Assembly (NCBI GenBank): GCA_046262315.1
Contig: JBHEMZ010000031.1
Span: 1 to 8,125, forward strand
Source of the DNA: JACVRM01 sp046262315
GTDB lineage: Bacteria; Actinomycetota; Thermoleophilia; Gaiellales; Gaiellaceae
Length of the DNA: 8,125 bases
Direction: 5' to 3'
In this document: piece by piece, positions 1-5,690 of the stretch
How the letters are laid out: each line of letters starts with the position of its first letter
Position numbering within the stretch: position 1 is the stretch's first letter
Position numbers and translations under genes: made by a program
Notes under the pieces: model-generated
Databases searched by the model: none
Seen by the model: the letters and a program-made list of their open reading frames with translations, nothing else
What the model was told of the DNA's origin: nothing

Positions 1-20
1 CTCTCCCGAGTCGTCACCAT
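1..20 (-). CDS. Start of a leftward gene cut by the left edge
   Basis: Only the first six codons are visible (Met-Val-Thr-Thr-Arg-Glu), so the product cannot be named. The call rests on the start site. Read on the minus strand, a perfect AGGAGGT (complement of 28-34) lies 8 nt upstream of an ATG (complement of 18-20). This is the best Shine-Dalgarno/start pair in the window, where most genes have weak ones. The gene would be divergent from the RTX gene at 282. The ribosome site is also one arm of the inverted repeat at 27-87, so translation may depend on RNA folding. With 20 nt of coding sequence the pairing could be chance. Confidence 0.5.
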
Positions 21-26
21 ATGGAT

Positions 27-87
27 GACCTCCTGGGCGCAGGACCCGCGGCTGCGCACACAGCCCGTCTTGCCTGCTCAGGAGGTC
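27..87 (-). promoter_or_regulatory. Nested inverted repeat covering a ribosome binding site
   Basis: Three nested complementary pairs are visible: 27-35 (GACCTCCTG) with 79-87 (CAGGAGGTC), 9 bp; 39-43 (GCAGG) with 73-77 (CCTGC), 5 bp; and 50-54 (GGCTG) with 61-65 (CAGCC), 5 bp around a 6-nt loop. In a leftward transcript the 3' outer arm is the Shine-Dalgarno of the gene starting at 20, so the fold would hide it. This could be a 5'-UTR control element, or a DNA operator or terminator. It matches no riboswitch class I recognise. The regulatory role is inferred; the pairing is seen. Confidence 0.4.
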
Positions 88-281
88 ACTTTGCACGGCA
101 CCACGGACGGCACCCGGCAAAGAAACGGTGGATCGAGGCTAAGGGCGAGCCGGAGAAGAAGGAGGGGCGTCCGGCGCCCGCCGCGGGACAAGGGCGCCTG
201 CGACGCGAGCCTTCGACCGGGGGACGCCGAACGTGCGCGCGGAATCGATTAAGGTCGCCCGCGTCAACGGAGGGAGGGGCA
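88..281. other. Upstream region of the RTX gene, no gene recognised
   Basis: The stretch is purine-rich in places. Several reading frames are open, but their translations are arginine/proline-rich and resemble no family. I see no convincing -35/-10 pair. The last dozen bases hold the purine-rich ribosome site of the RTX gene. A promoter for that gene is expected here but cannot be placed. Confidence 0.35.
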
Positions 282-959
282 GTGAAGAGGTTCTTGGTGA
301 TCGTGCCTGTGGCGGTCGCGGCTCTGGTAGCGCTCGCCGGCACGGGCACGGCAGCAGATCCGACTTGCCTCGGCGAGACGGCGACCGTCTCGGGCACGGG
401 CAGCATCATCGGCACGACAGGCCCTGACGTGATCGTCGGCAGCGCGGGCACAGACACGATCTTCGGTCTCGGCGGCGGCGATCTGATCTGCGGCGGGCTC
501 GGCGGCGACTACATTTACGCGGGTTCCGGCAGCGACTTCGTGGCCGGGGACAACGGCTTCGCGCCGCCCACGGCGGGCGGTCCCGACTACGTCGACGGGG
601 GCTCGGGGGACGACGAGGTCTTCGGCGAGGGCGGCGACGACACGCTCAGGGGCGGCTCGGGCAACGACGCCCCGGTCGCAGGCATGTTTGGCGACGACCT
701 GGTCTACGGCGACGCGGGCAGCGACTTCGCCGTCGGTGGCTTCGGCCATGACGTGGTGTCCGGAGGCGATGGCAACGACGGCGTCTTCGGCGGCTACGAC
801 AGCGACAGCGTCTCGGGCGACCGTGGCGACGACTACGTTGACGGTGACCTGCCGGGCGTCCCGTTCGTCGACGCGACACCGCATCAGGACACATGCAGCG
901 GCGGTTCCGGCGGGGACTTCCTCGCGAACTGCGAGCTCGTGCGCGGCGCTTCGGAGTAG
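282..959 (+). CDS. Secreted RTX-type calcium-binding beta-roll protein
   Basis: The product has 225 residues. I chose the GTG at 282 because a GGAGGGAGG-type ribosome site lies just upstream and because translation then opens with a classic signal peptide: Lys2-Arg3, a hydrophobic core at about 4-19, and an Ala-rich cleavage site near Ala24/Ala25. Starts further upstream would bury this signal. The mature part is nearly all 9-residue GGxGxDxUx repeats, about 13, some degenerate, with two longer loops, one of them proline-rich. In this family such repeats bind Ca2+ at the turns of a parallel beta-roll. Four cysteines bracket the roll: Cys29, one in an early repeat and two near the C-terminus. 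No catalytic domain is present. The signal peptide implies Sec export rather than the type I secretion of Gram-negative RTX toxins. Role unknown; possibly a structural or surface protein. Confidence 0.85.
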   Translation: MKRFLVIVPVAVAALVALAGTGTAADPTCLGETATVSGTGSIIGTTGPDVIVGSAGTDTIFGLGGGDLICGGLGGDYIYAGSGSDFVAGDNGFAPPTAGGPDYVDGGSGDDEVFGEGGDDTLRGGSGNDAPVAGMFGDDLVYGDAGSDFAVGGFGHDVVSGGDGNDGVFGGYDSDSVSGDRGDDYVDGDLPGVPFVDATPHQDTCSGGSGGDFLANCELVRGASE

Positions 960-967
960 AGGAGTCG

Positions 968-999
968 GAGCGAGGCCCGCTTCGGCGGGCTCCCCGCTC
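968..999. terminator. UUCG-capped hairpin between convergent genes
   Basis: GCCCGC (975-980) pairs perfectly with GCGGGC (985-990) around a TTCG tetraloop. An outer stem, GAGCG (968-972) with CGCTC (995-999), extends it across a small internal loop. It lies between the rightward RTX gene and the leftward DedA gene and overlaps the DedA stop codon, so it could end transcription from both sides. No T-tract follows on either strand, so intrinsic termination is likely but not certain. Confidence 0.6.
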
Positions 1000-1618
1000 A
1001 GCTGTCGCCCGGCGAGGTGCCGGTGAGCACCTCGAGGAGCGTACGGTCGCGCGCGAAGAAGCGCCGGTAGGCGAGCCACGCGCCGACCGCGGCAACGCCG
1101 ACCGGAAGCAGTGCCAGCAGCCCGAAGCGCTCGACGACCTCGATCGCCGCCTCGCCCGCGTAGTAGCCGGTGAGGCCGAAGAGAACCGCGAAGGCAATGC
1201 CCGCTGCGGCGTGCCAGGGCAGGAAGCGCGCGAACGGCATGGCGCAGATCCCCGCCGCCGGCGCGGCGATCACCTTGAGCCCCGGCAGGAAACGCGCGAC
1301 AAAGACCGCCTTGCCGCCGTGCCGGTCGAAGAACCCCTCCGCGAGCGCCAGCGGCCGCTCGCAACGGCGCTTGAGCCAGGGCCGCTCGACGAGCCGTCGT
1401 CCGGCAAAGCGCCCGATCGCATAACCGACCAGTCCGCCCAGGAGCACGGCAGCTGCGGCGACGCCGATGACGGCCCAGATGGCGAAACGTTCGTCAGCCG
1501 CGAGCACGGACGCGACGACGAGCGCCGTCTTACCCGGCAATCCCGGCACGCCCGCCGCCTGAATGGCCACGACGGCGAAGAGCACGATCAGCCCATAGTC
1601 CTCGACCAAGCCGCTCAC
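998..1618 (-). CDS. DedA-family (VTT domain) integral membrane protein
   Basis: With the GTG at 1618 the product has 206 residues. DedA/VTT proteins are polytopic inner-membrane proteins implicated in lipid scrambling or transport and membrane homeostasis. Family marks are a hydrophobic N-terminus followed by a Pro-x-x-Pro-Gly segment (residues 25-29), a Gly-rich helix ending Gly-Tyr-x-x-Gly-Arg (64-70), and the central signature F-x-x-R-F-L-P-G-L-K (107-115) with an Ala-Gly-x-x-x-Met-Pro stretch (122-128). A later Gly-Tyr-Tyr-Ala-Gly helix and a basic cytoplasmic tail follow. The usual second arginine of the signature is Lys115. An in-frame GTG at 1690 would add 24 residues that look unlike the family and would overlap the divergent amidotransferase gene. 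A GGGGGAA lies about 11 nt upstream of the chosen start. The substrate is unknown. Confidence 0.85.
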   Translation of the reverse strand: MSGLVEDYGLIVLFAVVAIQAAGVPGLPGKTALVVASVLAADERFAIWAVIGVAAAAVLLGGLVGYAIGRFAGRRLVERPWLKRRCERPLALAEGFFDRHGGKAVFVARFLPGLKVIAAPAAGICAMPFARFLPWHAAAGIAFAVLFGLTGYYAGEAAIEVVERFGLLALLPVGVAAVGAWLAYRRFFARDRTLLEVLTGTSPGDS

Positions 1619-1676
1619 GCACGTCGATCTTCCCCCGAGCGGCGCGCGTGCAACACCGGCAAGCAACACTGCCGCT
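1619..1676. promoter_or_regulatory. Divergent intergenic region, dedA / amidotransferase
   Basis: These 58 bp separate two divergent starts and should hold both promoters. I cannot place -35/-10 boxes. The only visible element is a GGGGGAA on the minus strand that can serve as the ribosome site for dedA. The rightward gene has no clear Shine-Dalgarno. Confidence 0.3.
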
Positions 1677-2348
1677 GTGCGGGTCGTCACCGTCGTTCAC
1701 GGCGAGAACGTCGGACCGTCCCTCTTCGGCGACGTCGTGCGCGAGCACGGCCACTCGCTTGATACCTGGACGCCGTTCTCAGGCGAGCCGTTTCAGGACG
1801 GAGCGGACGCGGTGCTCATCTTCGGCGGGCGCATGCACGTCTCGCAGCGCGATGAGTATCCGTGGCTACTGGACGAGCATGCGGTCATGCGGCGCCTGGT
1901 CGGCGGCGAGGTGCCGGTCCTCGGTATCTGCTTGGGCGCCCAGCTGCTCGCGCACGCCGCGGGCGCCTGGGTCGGCGAGGCTGTCTACCCCGAGCAGGGC
2001 TGGGCGCCCGTCGAGCTGACTCCCGCTGCTACGGAGGACCCGGTGTTCGCCGGGCTGCCGAAGCGGTTCGTGTCCTTCCAGTCGCACTATCAAGCGTTTG
2101 CCGTCCCGGAGGGAGCAGTCGAGCTCGCCCGCAACGACTGCTGCCCGCAGGCGTTCCGGCTGGGCGGGCACGTCTGGGCCGTGCAGTTTCATCCCGAGGT
2201 GACCCAGGCGCAGGTGGAGGGCTGGGTGGCCCAGCGTGACGGGCTAGCCGATCCCGAGGCGGTGGTCGGCGAAACGCGAGAGCGCATAGGAGAGTGGAAC
2301 CGCATTGGCCGGACACTCTGCGAAGCGTTCCTGGACGTAGCCAGCTGA
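1677..2348 (+). CDS. Class I glutamine amidotransferase-like protein
   Basis: The product has 223 residues and the GATase1 (triad) fold of the GMP-synthase-like group. The nucleophile elbow is G-I-C-L-G-A-Q with Cys85; the other triad residues are His172 and Glu174 in Q-F-H-P-E-V. The oxyanion-hole glycine segment I-F-G-G is at 48-51, and Q-S-H-Y is at 135-138. The catalytic residues are intact, so glutamine hydrolysis to ammonia, or a related hydrolysis, is plausible. There is no synthetase domain in the protein or next door, so the ammonia acceptor is unknown. Stand-alone relatives are often labelled 'GMP synthase-glutamine amidotransferase', but a free-standing domain of this kind should not be taken as GuaA. 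The start is GTG with a poor ribosome site; nothing downstream suits better because the first beta-strand begins at residue 2. It converges with the MFS gene, 14 nt away. Confidence 0.85.
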   Translation: MRVVTVVHGENVGPSLFGDVVREHGHSLDTWTPFSGEPFQDGADAVLIFGGRMHVSQRDEYPWLLDEHAVMRRLVGGEVPVLGICLGAQLLAHAAGAWVGEAVYPEQGWAPVELTPAATEDPVFAGLPKRFVSFQSHYQAFAVPEGAVELARNDCCPQAFRLGGHVWAVQFHPEVTQAQVEGWVAQRDGLADPEAVVGETRERIGEWNRIGRTLCEAFLDVAS

Positions 2349-2362
2349 GGATCTGTCCGCGT

Positions 2363-3520
2363 TCAGCCTGCCGCCGAGCTCGCCCGTGTCCCAGCGGTGA
2401 GCGCGTGCCTCCACACCCCCGCGAGCGTCAGCACTGCAAGTCCGGCCGCAGCCGCGTAGGCGCTCTCGTCTCCCGCGACACTTGCGAGGGCACCGCCCCC
2501 GGCCGGGCCGACGAGGTTGCCGACCGCCCACGCCGCATTCGTGGCTCCGAAGGCGAGCGCCTGCGCCACGCCAGCCCGCTCGGCTGCGTCGGACAGCAGC
2601 GCCATCCCCGGGGTGAACATCGCGCCAAAGGCGACGCCCGAGGCGACCACGAGCGCGGCGTAGAGCGGCTCCGAGCCGGCCCACGCAAGGCCGAGCAGCA
2701 CCGCGGGAGAGGCAACGAGCGCACCCTGCACGGGCAGCAACCGCCCGCGCCGGTCGACAAGCCGGCCGAGGAACGGGTTCATCGCCGATTCGATGCCGGC
2801 TGTGACGAGCCACAGGGCGCCGATCGCCACCGCGCTCCAGCCGAGCGCTGAAAGCTCGAGCGGGGCCAGTACGGCGAGTAGCCCAAAGAGGAGCGCGGGT
2901 AGCGTCACGAGCCAGAAGCCCGCGAGCAAGCGCCGTCCTGTCAGGGCCCGGCCGAGCGCCCGCACGTCGGCACGCTCGGGCGGAGTGCCCGGCACACGCA
3001 GGGCGATGCCCGCGAGGAGAGTGGCGGCGAGCGCGACGCCGCCGAACGCCATTGCCTCGCCGCTGACCTCGGCGACAGCGCCGAGTACCGGTCCGAGCAT
3101 CGCGCCCGCGATAGCCACCCCGAGGGCGGTGCCGATCATCTCCGCGCGCCGCTCTCGCGGCGCCGCGGTGACGAGCCACGTAAGCGCTCCAGACCACGAG
3201 AGCGCGCTGCCGAGCCCCTGCACGAACCGCGCCGCGCCGAGCAGCCACGGGTCGCCCGCGACGCCGAAGACGACGCTCGCCGCCGCAACTGTCATTAGCC
3301 CAGCAACCGCCGCGGTGCGCGCGCCGAGCCGCGCGGCGGCGAGCCCGCCCGGTAAACCGCCGACGAGCGCCCCGGCTGCGTAGGCGCCGACAAGCAGCCC
3401 GGCGCCGCCCTTCGTCAGGTCGTACTCGTCCACGTAGCGCGGTAGGAGCGGCGTCAGCGCCGCATACAGGATCGAGTCGACGAGCACCACCGCGGACGCG
3501 ACGACGAGCAGGCGGCGCAC
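2363..3520 (-). CDS. MFS transporter, drug-efflux-like
   Basis: The product has 385 residues and about 12 hydrophobic segments in two halves, as in the smaller MFS drug/proton antiporters. A motif-A-like loop between helices 2 and 3 reads G-G-L-A-A-A-R-L-G-A-R (58-68); the usual acidic residue is replaced by Ala. The equivalent loop in the second half keeps it: G-R-L-V-D-R-R-G-R (252-260). Arg98 in R-F-V-Q-G-L-G matches motif B of proton-coupled exporters. A central loop (about 176-198) is basic. The GTG start at 3520 is 9 nt past the stop of the upstream orphan domain, and an in-frame stop lies just before it, so no longer start exists. Close spacing suggests co-transcription with the FG-GAP and DUF2231 genes. 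The substrate cannot be read from sequence; a sugar or amino-acid exporter is possible. Confidence 0.85.
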   Translation of the reverse strand: MRRLLVVASAVVLVDSILYAALTPLLPRYVDEYDLTKGGAGLLVGAYAAGALVGGLPGGLAAARLGARTAAVAGLMTVAAASVVFGVAGDPWLLGAARFVQGLGSALSWSGALTWLVTAAPRERRAEMIGTALGVAIAGAMLGPVLGAVAEVSGEAMAFGGVALAATLLAGIALRVPGTPPERADVRALGRALTGRRLLAGFWLVTLPALLFGLLAVLAPLELSALGWSAVAIGALWLVTAGIESAMNPFLGRLVDRRGRLLPVQGALVASPAVLLGLAWAGSEPLYAALVVASGVAFGAMFTPGMALLSDAAERAGVAQALAFGATNAAWAVGNLVGPAGGGALASVAGDESAYAAAAGLAVLTLAGVWRHALTAGTRASSAAG

Positions 3521-3529
3521 CCCGCCACG

Positions 3530-3784
3530 CTAGCCGCCGGGCTGCTTCGTGGCGAAGAACCGGTACGACGTGCGCGCTCGCGACCCTGCGGCGGTAACGG
3601 TGAGCGCGCCGCTGACGAAACCGGCCACTCTCGGGATACGCCAGCGGCAGCTTGCGACACCGCCGGCGAAACGTTGCTCGAGCGGGACGATGGGCAGACG
3701 CCGCGGATTCGCGTACTCGAGGAAGCACGATGTGCGACCCGTCCGCGGCGCGCGCCTGCGCCGATCGTGAACCCGGACGCTCAC
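3530..3784 (-). CDS. Orphan secreted-type beta-sandwich domain, -1 frame, probably the severed C-terminus of the FG-GAP protein
   Basis: From GTG 3784, the only usual start codon in this part of the frame, 84 residues are read. They resemble a C-terminal domain of actinobacterial exported proteins: Cys20, then Cys46 in A-S-C-R-W-R-I-P (44-51), then G-A-L-T-V-T (59-64) and a final aromatic strand. The two cysteines could form a disulfide. The similarity starts earlier than this GTG: upstream codons in the same frame (from about 3877) read E-R-Y-Y-L-A-V-C-G-P-L-R-L and then L-R-P-G-G-V-L, the expected first strands. That stretch overlaps the end of the FG-GAP gene, which is in the +1 frame relative to it. 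A GGAGGGG lies 8 nt before the GTG, but those bases also encode Pro-Gly-Gly. Either a one-base loss split an FG-GAP/beta-sandwich fusion, or this is a small separate gene. It has no signal peptide of its own. Confidence 0.5.
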   Translation of the reverse strand: MSVRVHDRRRRAPRTGRTSCFLEYANPRRLPIVPLEQRFAGGVASCRWRIPRVAGFVSGALTVTAAGSRARTSYRFFATKQPGG

Positions 3785-3840
3785 GCTCAGAACCCCTCCA
3801 GGGCGGAGGACGACAGGGGCAGCGCGGAAGTGAGTGAGCC

Positions 3841-5037
3841 TCAGCGGCCCGCAGACGGCGAGGTAGTACCTCTCGATCGGCCCGGGATCCTCGCCGCGGC
3901 GGTGACGAAGATGGTCAGCCCCCTGTCGGTGGCCGCCGCCACGTCGGGGCGGTGGTCGCCGTTCAGCTCGCCGATTCCGATCAAGTCCGGGCTGTCGCCC
4001 GCATTGCCCGTGAAGTCGTAAAAAAAATTGCCGAAGTTGCCGGCTGAGAGGCGGCGGTAATTCGTGAAGCCGTAGGTCGACGCGTTGACAAGGTCGGGAC
4101 GGCCGTCGCAGTTGAGATCGCCGTGCGCGACCGAGCTGCCACGGAGGGGCAAGGGTCGAGCCGCTGTGAACCGGCCGCCGGCGCGCTGCGCGACGACGAT
4201 GGCCCCGCTACCGGCTGCCAATACGTCCACCAGACCGTCGCCCGTCACGTCTCCGGTCGTTACGGACCGGAGCTCGTACTCACAGCGTAACGGGGTCGGA
4301 AAGGTTCGCCGCGTGAACGGACCGCTTCTTCTGCCGAGCAGCAGGATGATGTCCCCGGCTCGCTCTTGACCGAGGTCGGTCAAGCCGACCACGTCCAGAC
4401 GTCCATCGCCATTGACGTCTTCGATCGCGATGTCGTGCATGAGCCGTGAGTCGACGCGGCGGGTGCGAAAGCCCTTCGCCGTGTGGCTCACGACGAACAG
4501 GCCCCAGCTCCCGGGGTCGCCTCGCACGGCCACGACGACTTCCGCCCTCGAGTCGCCCAAGACGTCGCCGACGGACGCGAGGAAAGCCCCGGCCAAGGGG
4601 ACGAGCGTCGGCTTCCCAAAGCCGATTCGGCGCCCGAGGAGGACTTCCACGCCCTGCATGACGGCCACCGCCGCGTCGACCTTGCCGTCCCCGTCGACGT
4701 CTCCCGTTCCGACGCCGAGCTCCAGCGAGTTGGCGTTGATGCCGTGCAGGCGGTGGACGGCTCGTTGCACGAGTCCGCCGCGGGGTCGCTGGATGTACAC
4801 GTGCAACTCGGATGCGGGTGCACCGGAGCTTCCCGCCTGCGACGTCACGAGCACATCGTCCCGGCCGTCACCGTTGACATCCGTCACGGTGAGCGAACCC
4901 GCGCGCTCGAGAGGATGGACGATAGGCGGAGAGAGGTCGAACAGACCCTCGCCGCGCGCGGCCGCCGCCAGCGCTACCGCGAGAAGGGCTGCGAGCGCAG
5001 TCGTGGTAAGGCGCCCAGAGCGCGCCGAACTTCTCAC
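3841..5037 (-). CDS. Secreted FG-GAP/VCBS-repeat beta-propeller protein
   Basis: From GTG 5037 the product has 398 residues. The N-terminus is a signal peptide: two arginines by residue 9, an Ala/Leu core to about 27, and cleavage near 28-30. Seven repeats follow, each with an integrin-type calcium loop DxNxDxxxD: Asp53, Asp113, Asp158 (degenerate, ends in Glu), Asp207, Asp263, Asp307 and Glu357. Seven repeats spaced 44-60 residues fit a seven-bladed propeller; such domains bind ligands or proteins outside the cell and have no catalytic residues. The start is 2 nt after the DUF2231 stop, implying translational coupling. Much longer in-frame starts exist upstream but would read through the DUF2231 gene in another frame. 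The last 20 residues are low-complexity and unlike the family, and a plausible continuation lies in the -1 frame, so the 3' end looks frameshifted. Confidence 0.8.
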   Translation of the reverse strand: MRSSARSGRLTTTALAALLAVALAAAARGEGLFDLSPPIVHPLERAGSLTVTDVNGDGRDDVLVTSQAGSSGAPASELHVYIQRPRGGLVQRAVHRLHGINANSLELGVGTGDVDGDGKVDAAVAVMQGVEVLLGRRIGFGKPTLVPLAGAFLASVGDVLGDSRAEVVVAVRGDPGSWGLFVVSHTAKGFRTRRVDSRLMHDIAIEDVNGDGRLDVVGLTDLGQERAGDIILLLGRRSGPFTRRTFPTPLRCEYELRSVTTGDVTGDGLVDVLAAGSGAIVVAQRAGGRFTAARPLPLRGSSVAHGDLNCDGRPDLVNASTYGFTNYRRLSAGNFGNFFYDFTGNAGDSPDLIGIGELNGDHRPDVAAATDRGLTIFVTAAARIPGRSRGTTSPSAGR

Positions 5038-5039
5038 GG

Positions 5040-5555
5040 CTACTCGGCCCGTTCCTTCTCCTCGCCGCCGGGCGTGACCGCGCGGCGCGCCGGCTCGTCC
5101 AACAGGTTCAGGACGCGCATGCCGTGCACGAAGACGATGCTGCCGCCGAGCCAGCCACCTACCGTCAGGACGATCCAGCCGACGAGCGTCAGCACCAGGC
5201 CGCTGCCGTTCACGTCCCCGTCGGAGTACCCGCCGTGGCCGGTACCGGCGGCGAGCAGGAAGAAGGCGGTTGCGGTCAGCATGGCGAGCATGTGCGCCGT
5301 GGCTGTCCGCCAGAGCGGCGTCTCGCGCGAGATGTCCATCCAGTCGGCGAACCCGGCCAGCGCAGTCGGGACAGTGACGGCGAGCCCCACGATGAGTGCC
5401 AGCCACCACGCCGTGGCCATATTGTGCTCGGAGATGCCGAGCTTTCCGAGCACGGCGAAGGCGGCTGCCGCCGTGTAGGCGCCGATCGTCGCGTCGGTCA
5501 GCGGCGGATGCAGCGGATGTCCGGGAAAGCCCTTCAGGAGGAAGCTCAGCTTCAT
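5040..5555 (-). CDS. DUF2231 membrane protein
   Basis: The product has 171 residues and about four transmembrane helices (roughly 22-39, 47-70, 84-104, 119-142). Family marks are an N-terminal G-H-P-L-H-P-P-L-T-D (12-21), G-F-A-D-W-M-D (68-74) after helix 2, His88 at the start of helix 3, and G-W-L-G-G-S-I-V-F-V-H-G (134-145) at the end of helix 4. His13, His16, His88 and His144 recur in the family and could bind a metal or heme, but that is inference; the biochemical function is unknown. The tail is charged. The ATG at 5555 has AGAGGAG just upstream. It is the first gene of a leftward block: the FG-GAP gene begins 2 nt after its stop, and the MFS gene lies further downstream. Confidence 0.85.
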   Translation of the reverse strand: MKLSFLLKGFPGHPLHPPLTDATIGAYTAAAAFAVLGKLGISEHNMATAWWLALIVGLAVTVPTALAGFADWMDISRETPLWRTATAHMLAMLTATAFFLLAAGTGHGGYSDGDVNGSGLVLTLVGWIVLTVGGWLGGSIVFVHGMRVLNLLDEPARRAVTPGGEEKERAE

Positions 5556-5690
5556 GGTGCTCCTCTCGCGTTCGACCAGAGTCCATCTTCCACGCTGTCC
5601 GCTTTCTAGTCGCGATCAACTCGAGCGGGGGGCTTCCCTCACTCGAACGAGGGTGGGACGGACCGGGTGAGCGGTCGATCCACTGGCGAC
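5556..5690. promoter_or_regulatory. Divergent intergenic region, DUF2231 block / M23 gene
   Basis: These 135 bp should carry promoters for the leftward DUF2231-FG-GAP-MFS block and for the rightward peptidase gene. A short inverted repeat, CCCTC (5636-5640) with GAGGG (5649-5653), lies about 40 nt before the peptidase start and could be an operator or chance. I see no convincing -35/-10 pair. The minus strand carries AGAGGAG next to the DUF2231 start. Confidence 0.35.

Noticed and set aside
25..252. A short plus-strand gene upstream of the RTX gene, with an AGGAGG at 80-85 and a TTG at 91
   Set aside because: The product is Arg-rich and unlike any family. The AGGAGG is explained as an arm of the inverted repeat at 27-87.
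646..950. The GGxGxD repeats as a DNA repeat array or CRISPR-like array
   Set aside because: Periodicity of about 27 bp follows from 9-residue protein repeats. The DNA units diverge and there are no unique spacers between identical repeats.
264..1364. A 366-codon minus-strand frame under the RTX and DedA genes
   Set aside because: It covers two real genes in other frames and has no recognisable domain. Its early part is a shifted reading of DedA and the rest is the complement of the RTX repeats.
1677..2348. Assignment of the amidotransferase as guaA or part of a biosynthetic operon
   Set aside because: The protein lacks the ATP-pyrophosphatase and dimerisation domains of GMP synthetase, and its neighbours are membrane proteins transcribed the other way.
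2244..3728. A 494-codon open frame on the minus strand across the MFS gene
   Set aside because: Its translation is Arg/Ala/Gly-rich with no family pattern, while another frame of the same strand encodes a clear MFS transporter. It is a high-GC shadow frame.
4483..5478. A 331-codon plus-strand frame opposite the FG-GAP and DUF2231 genes
   Set aside because: Complement of two well-supported genes; no domain and biased composition.
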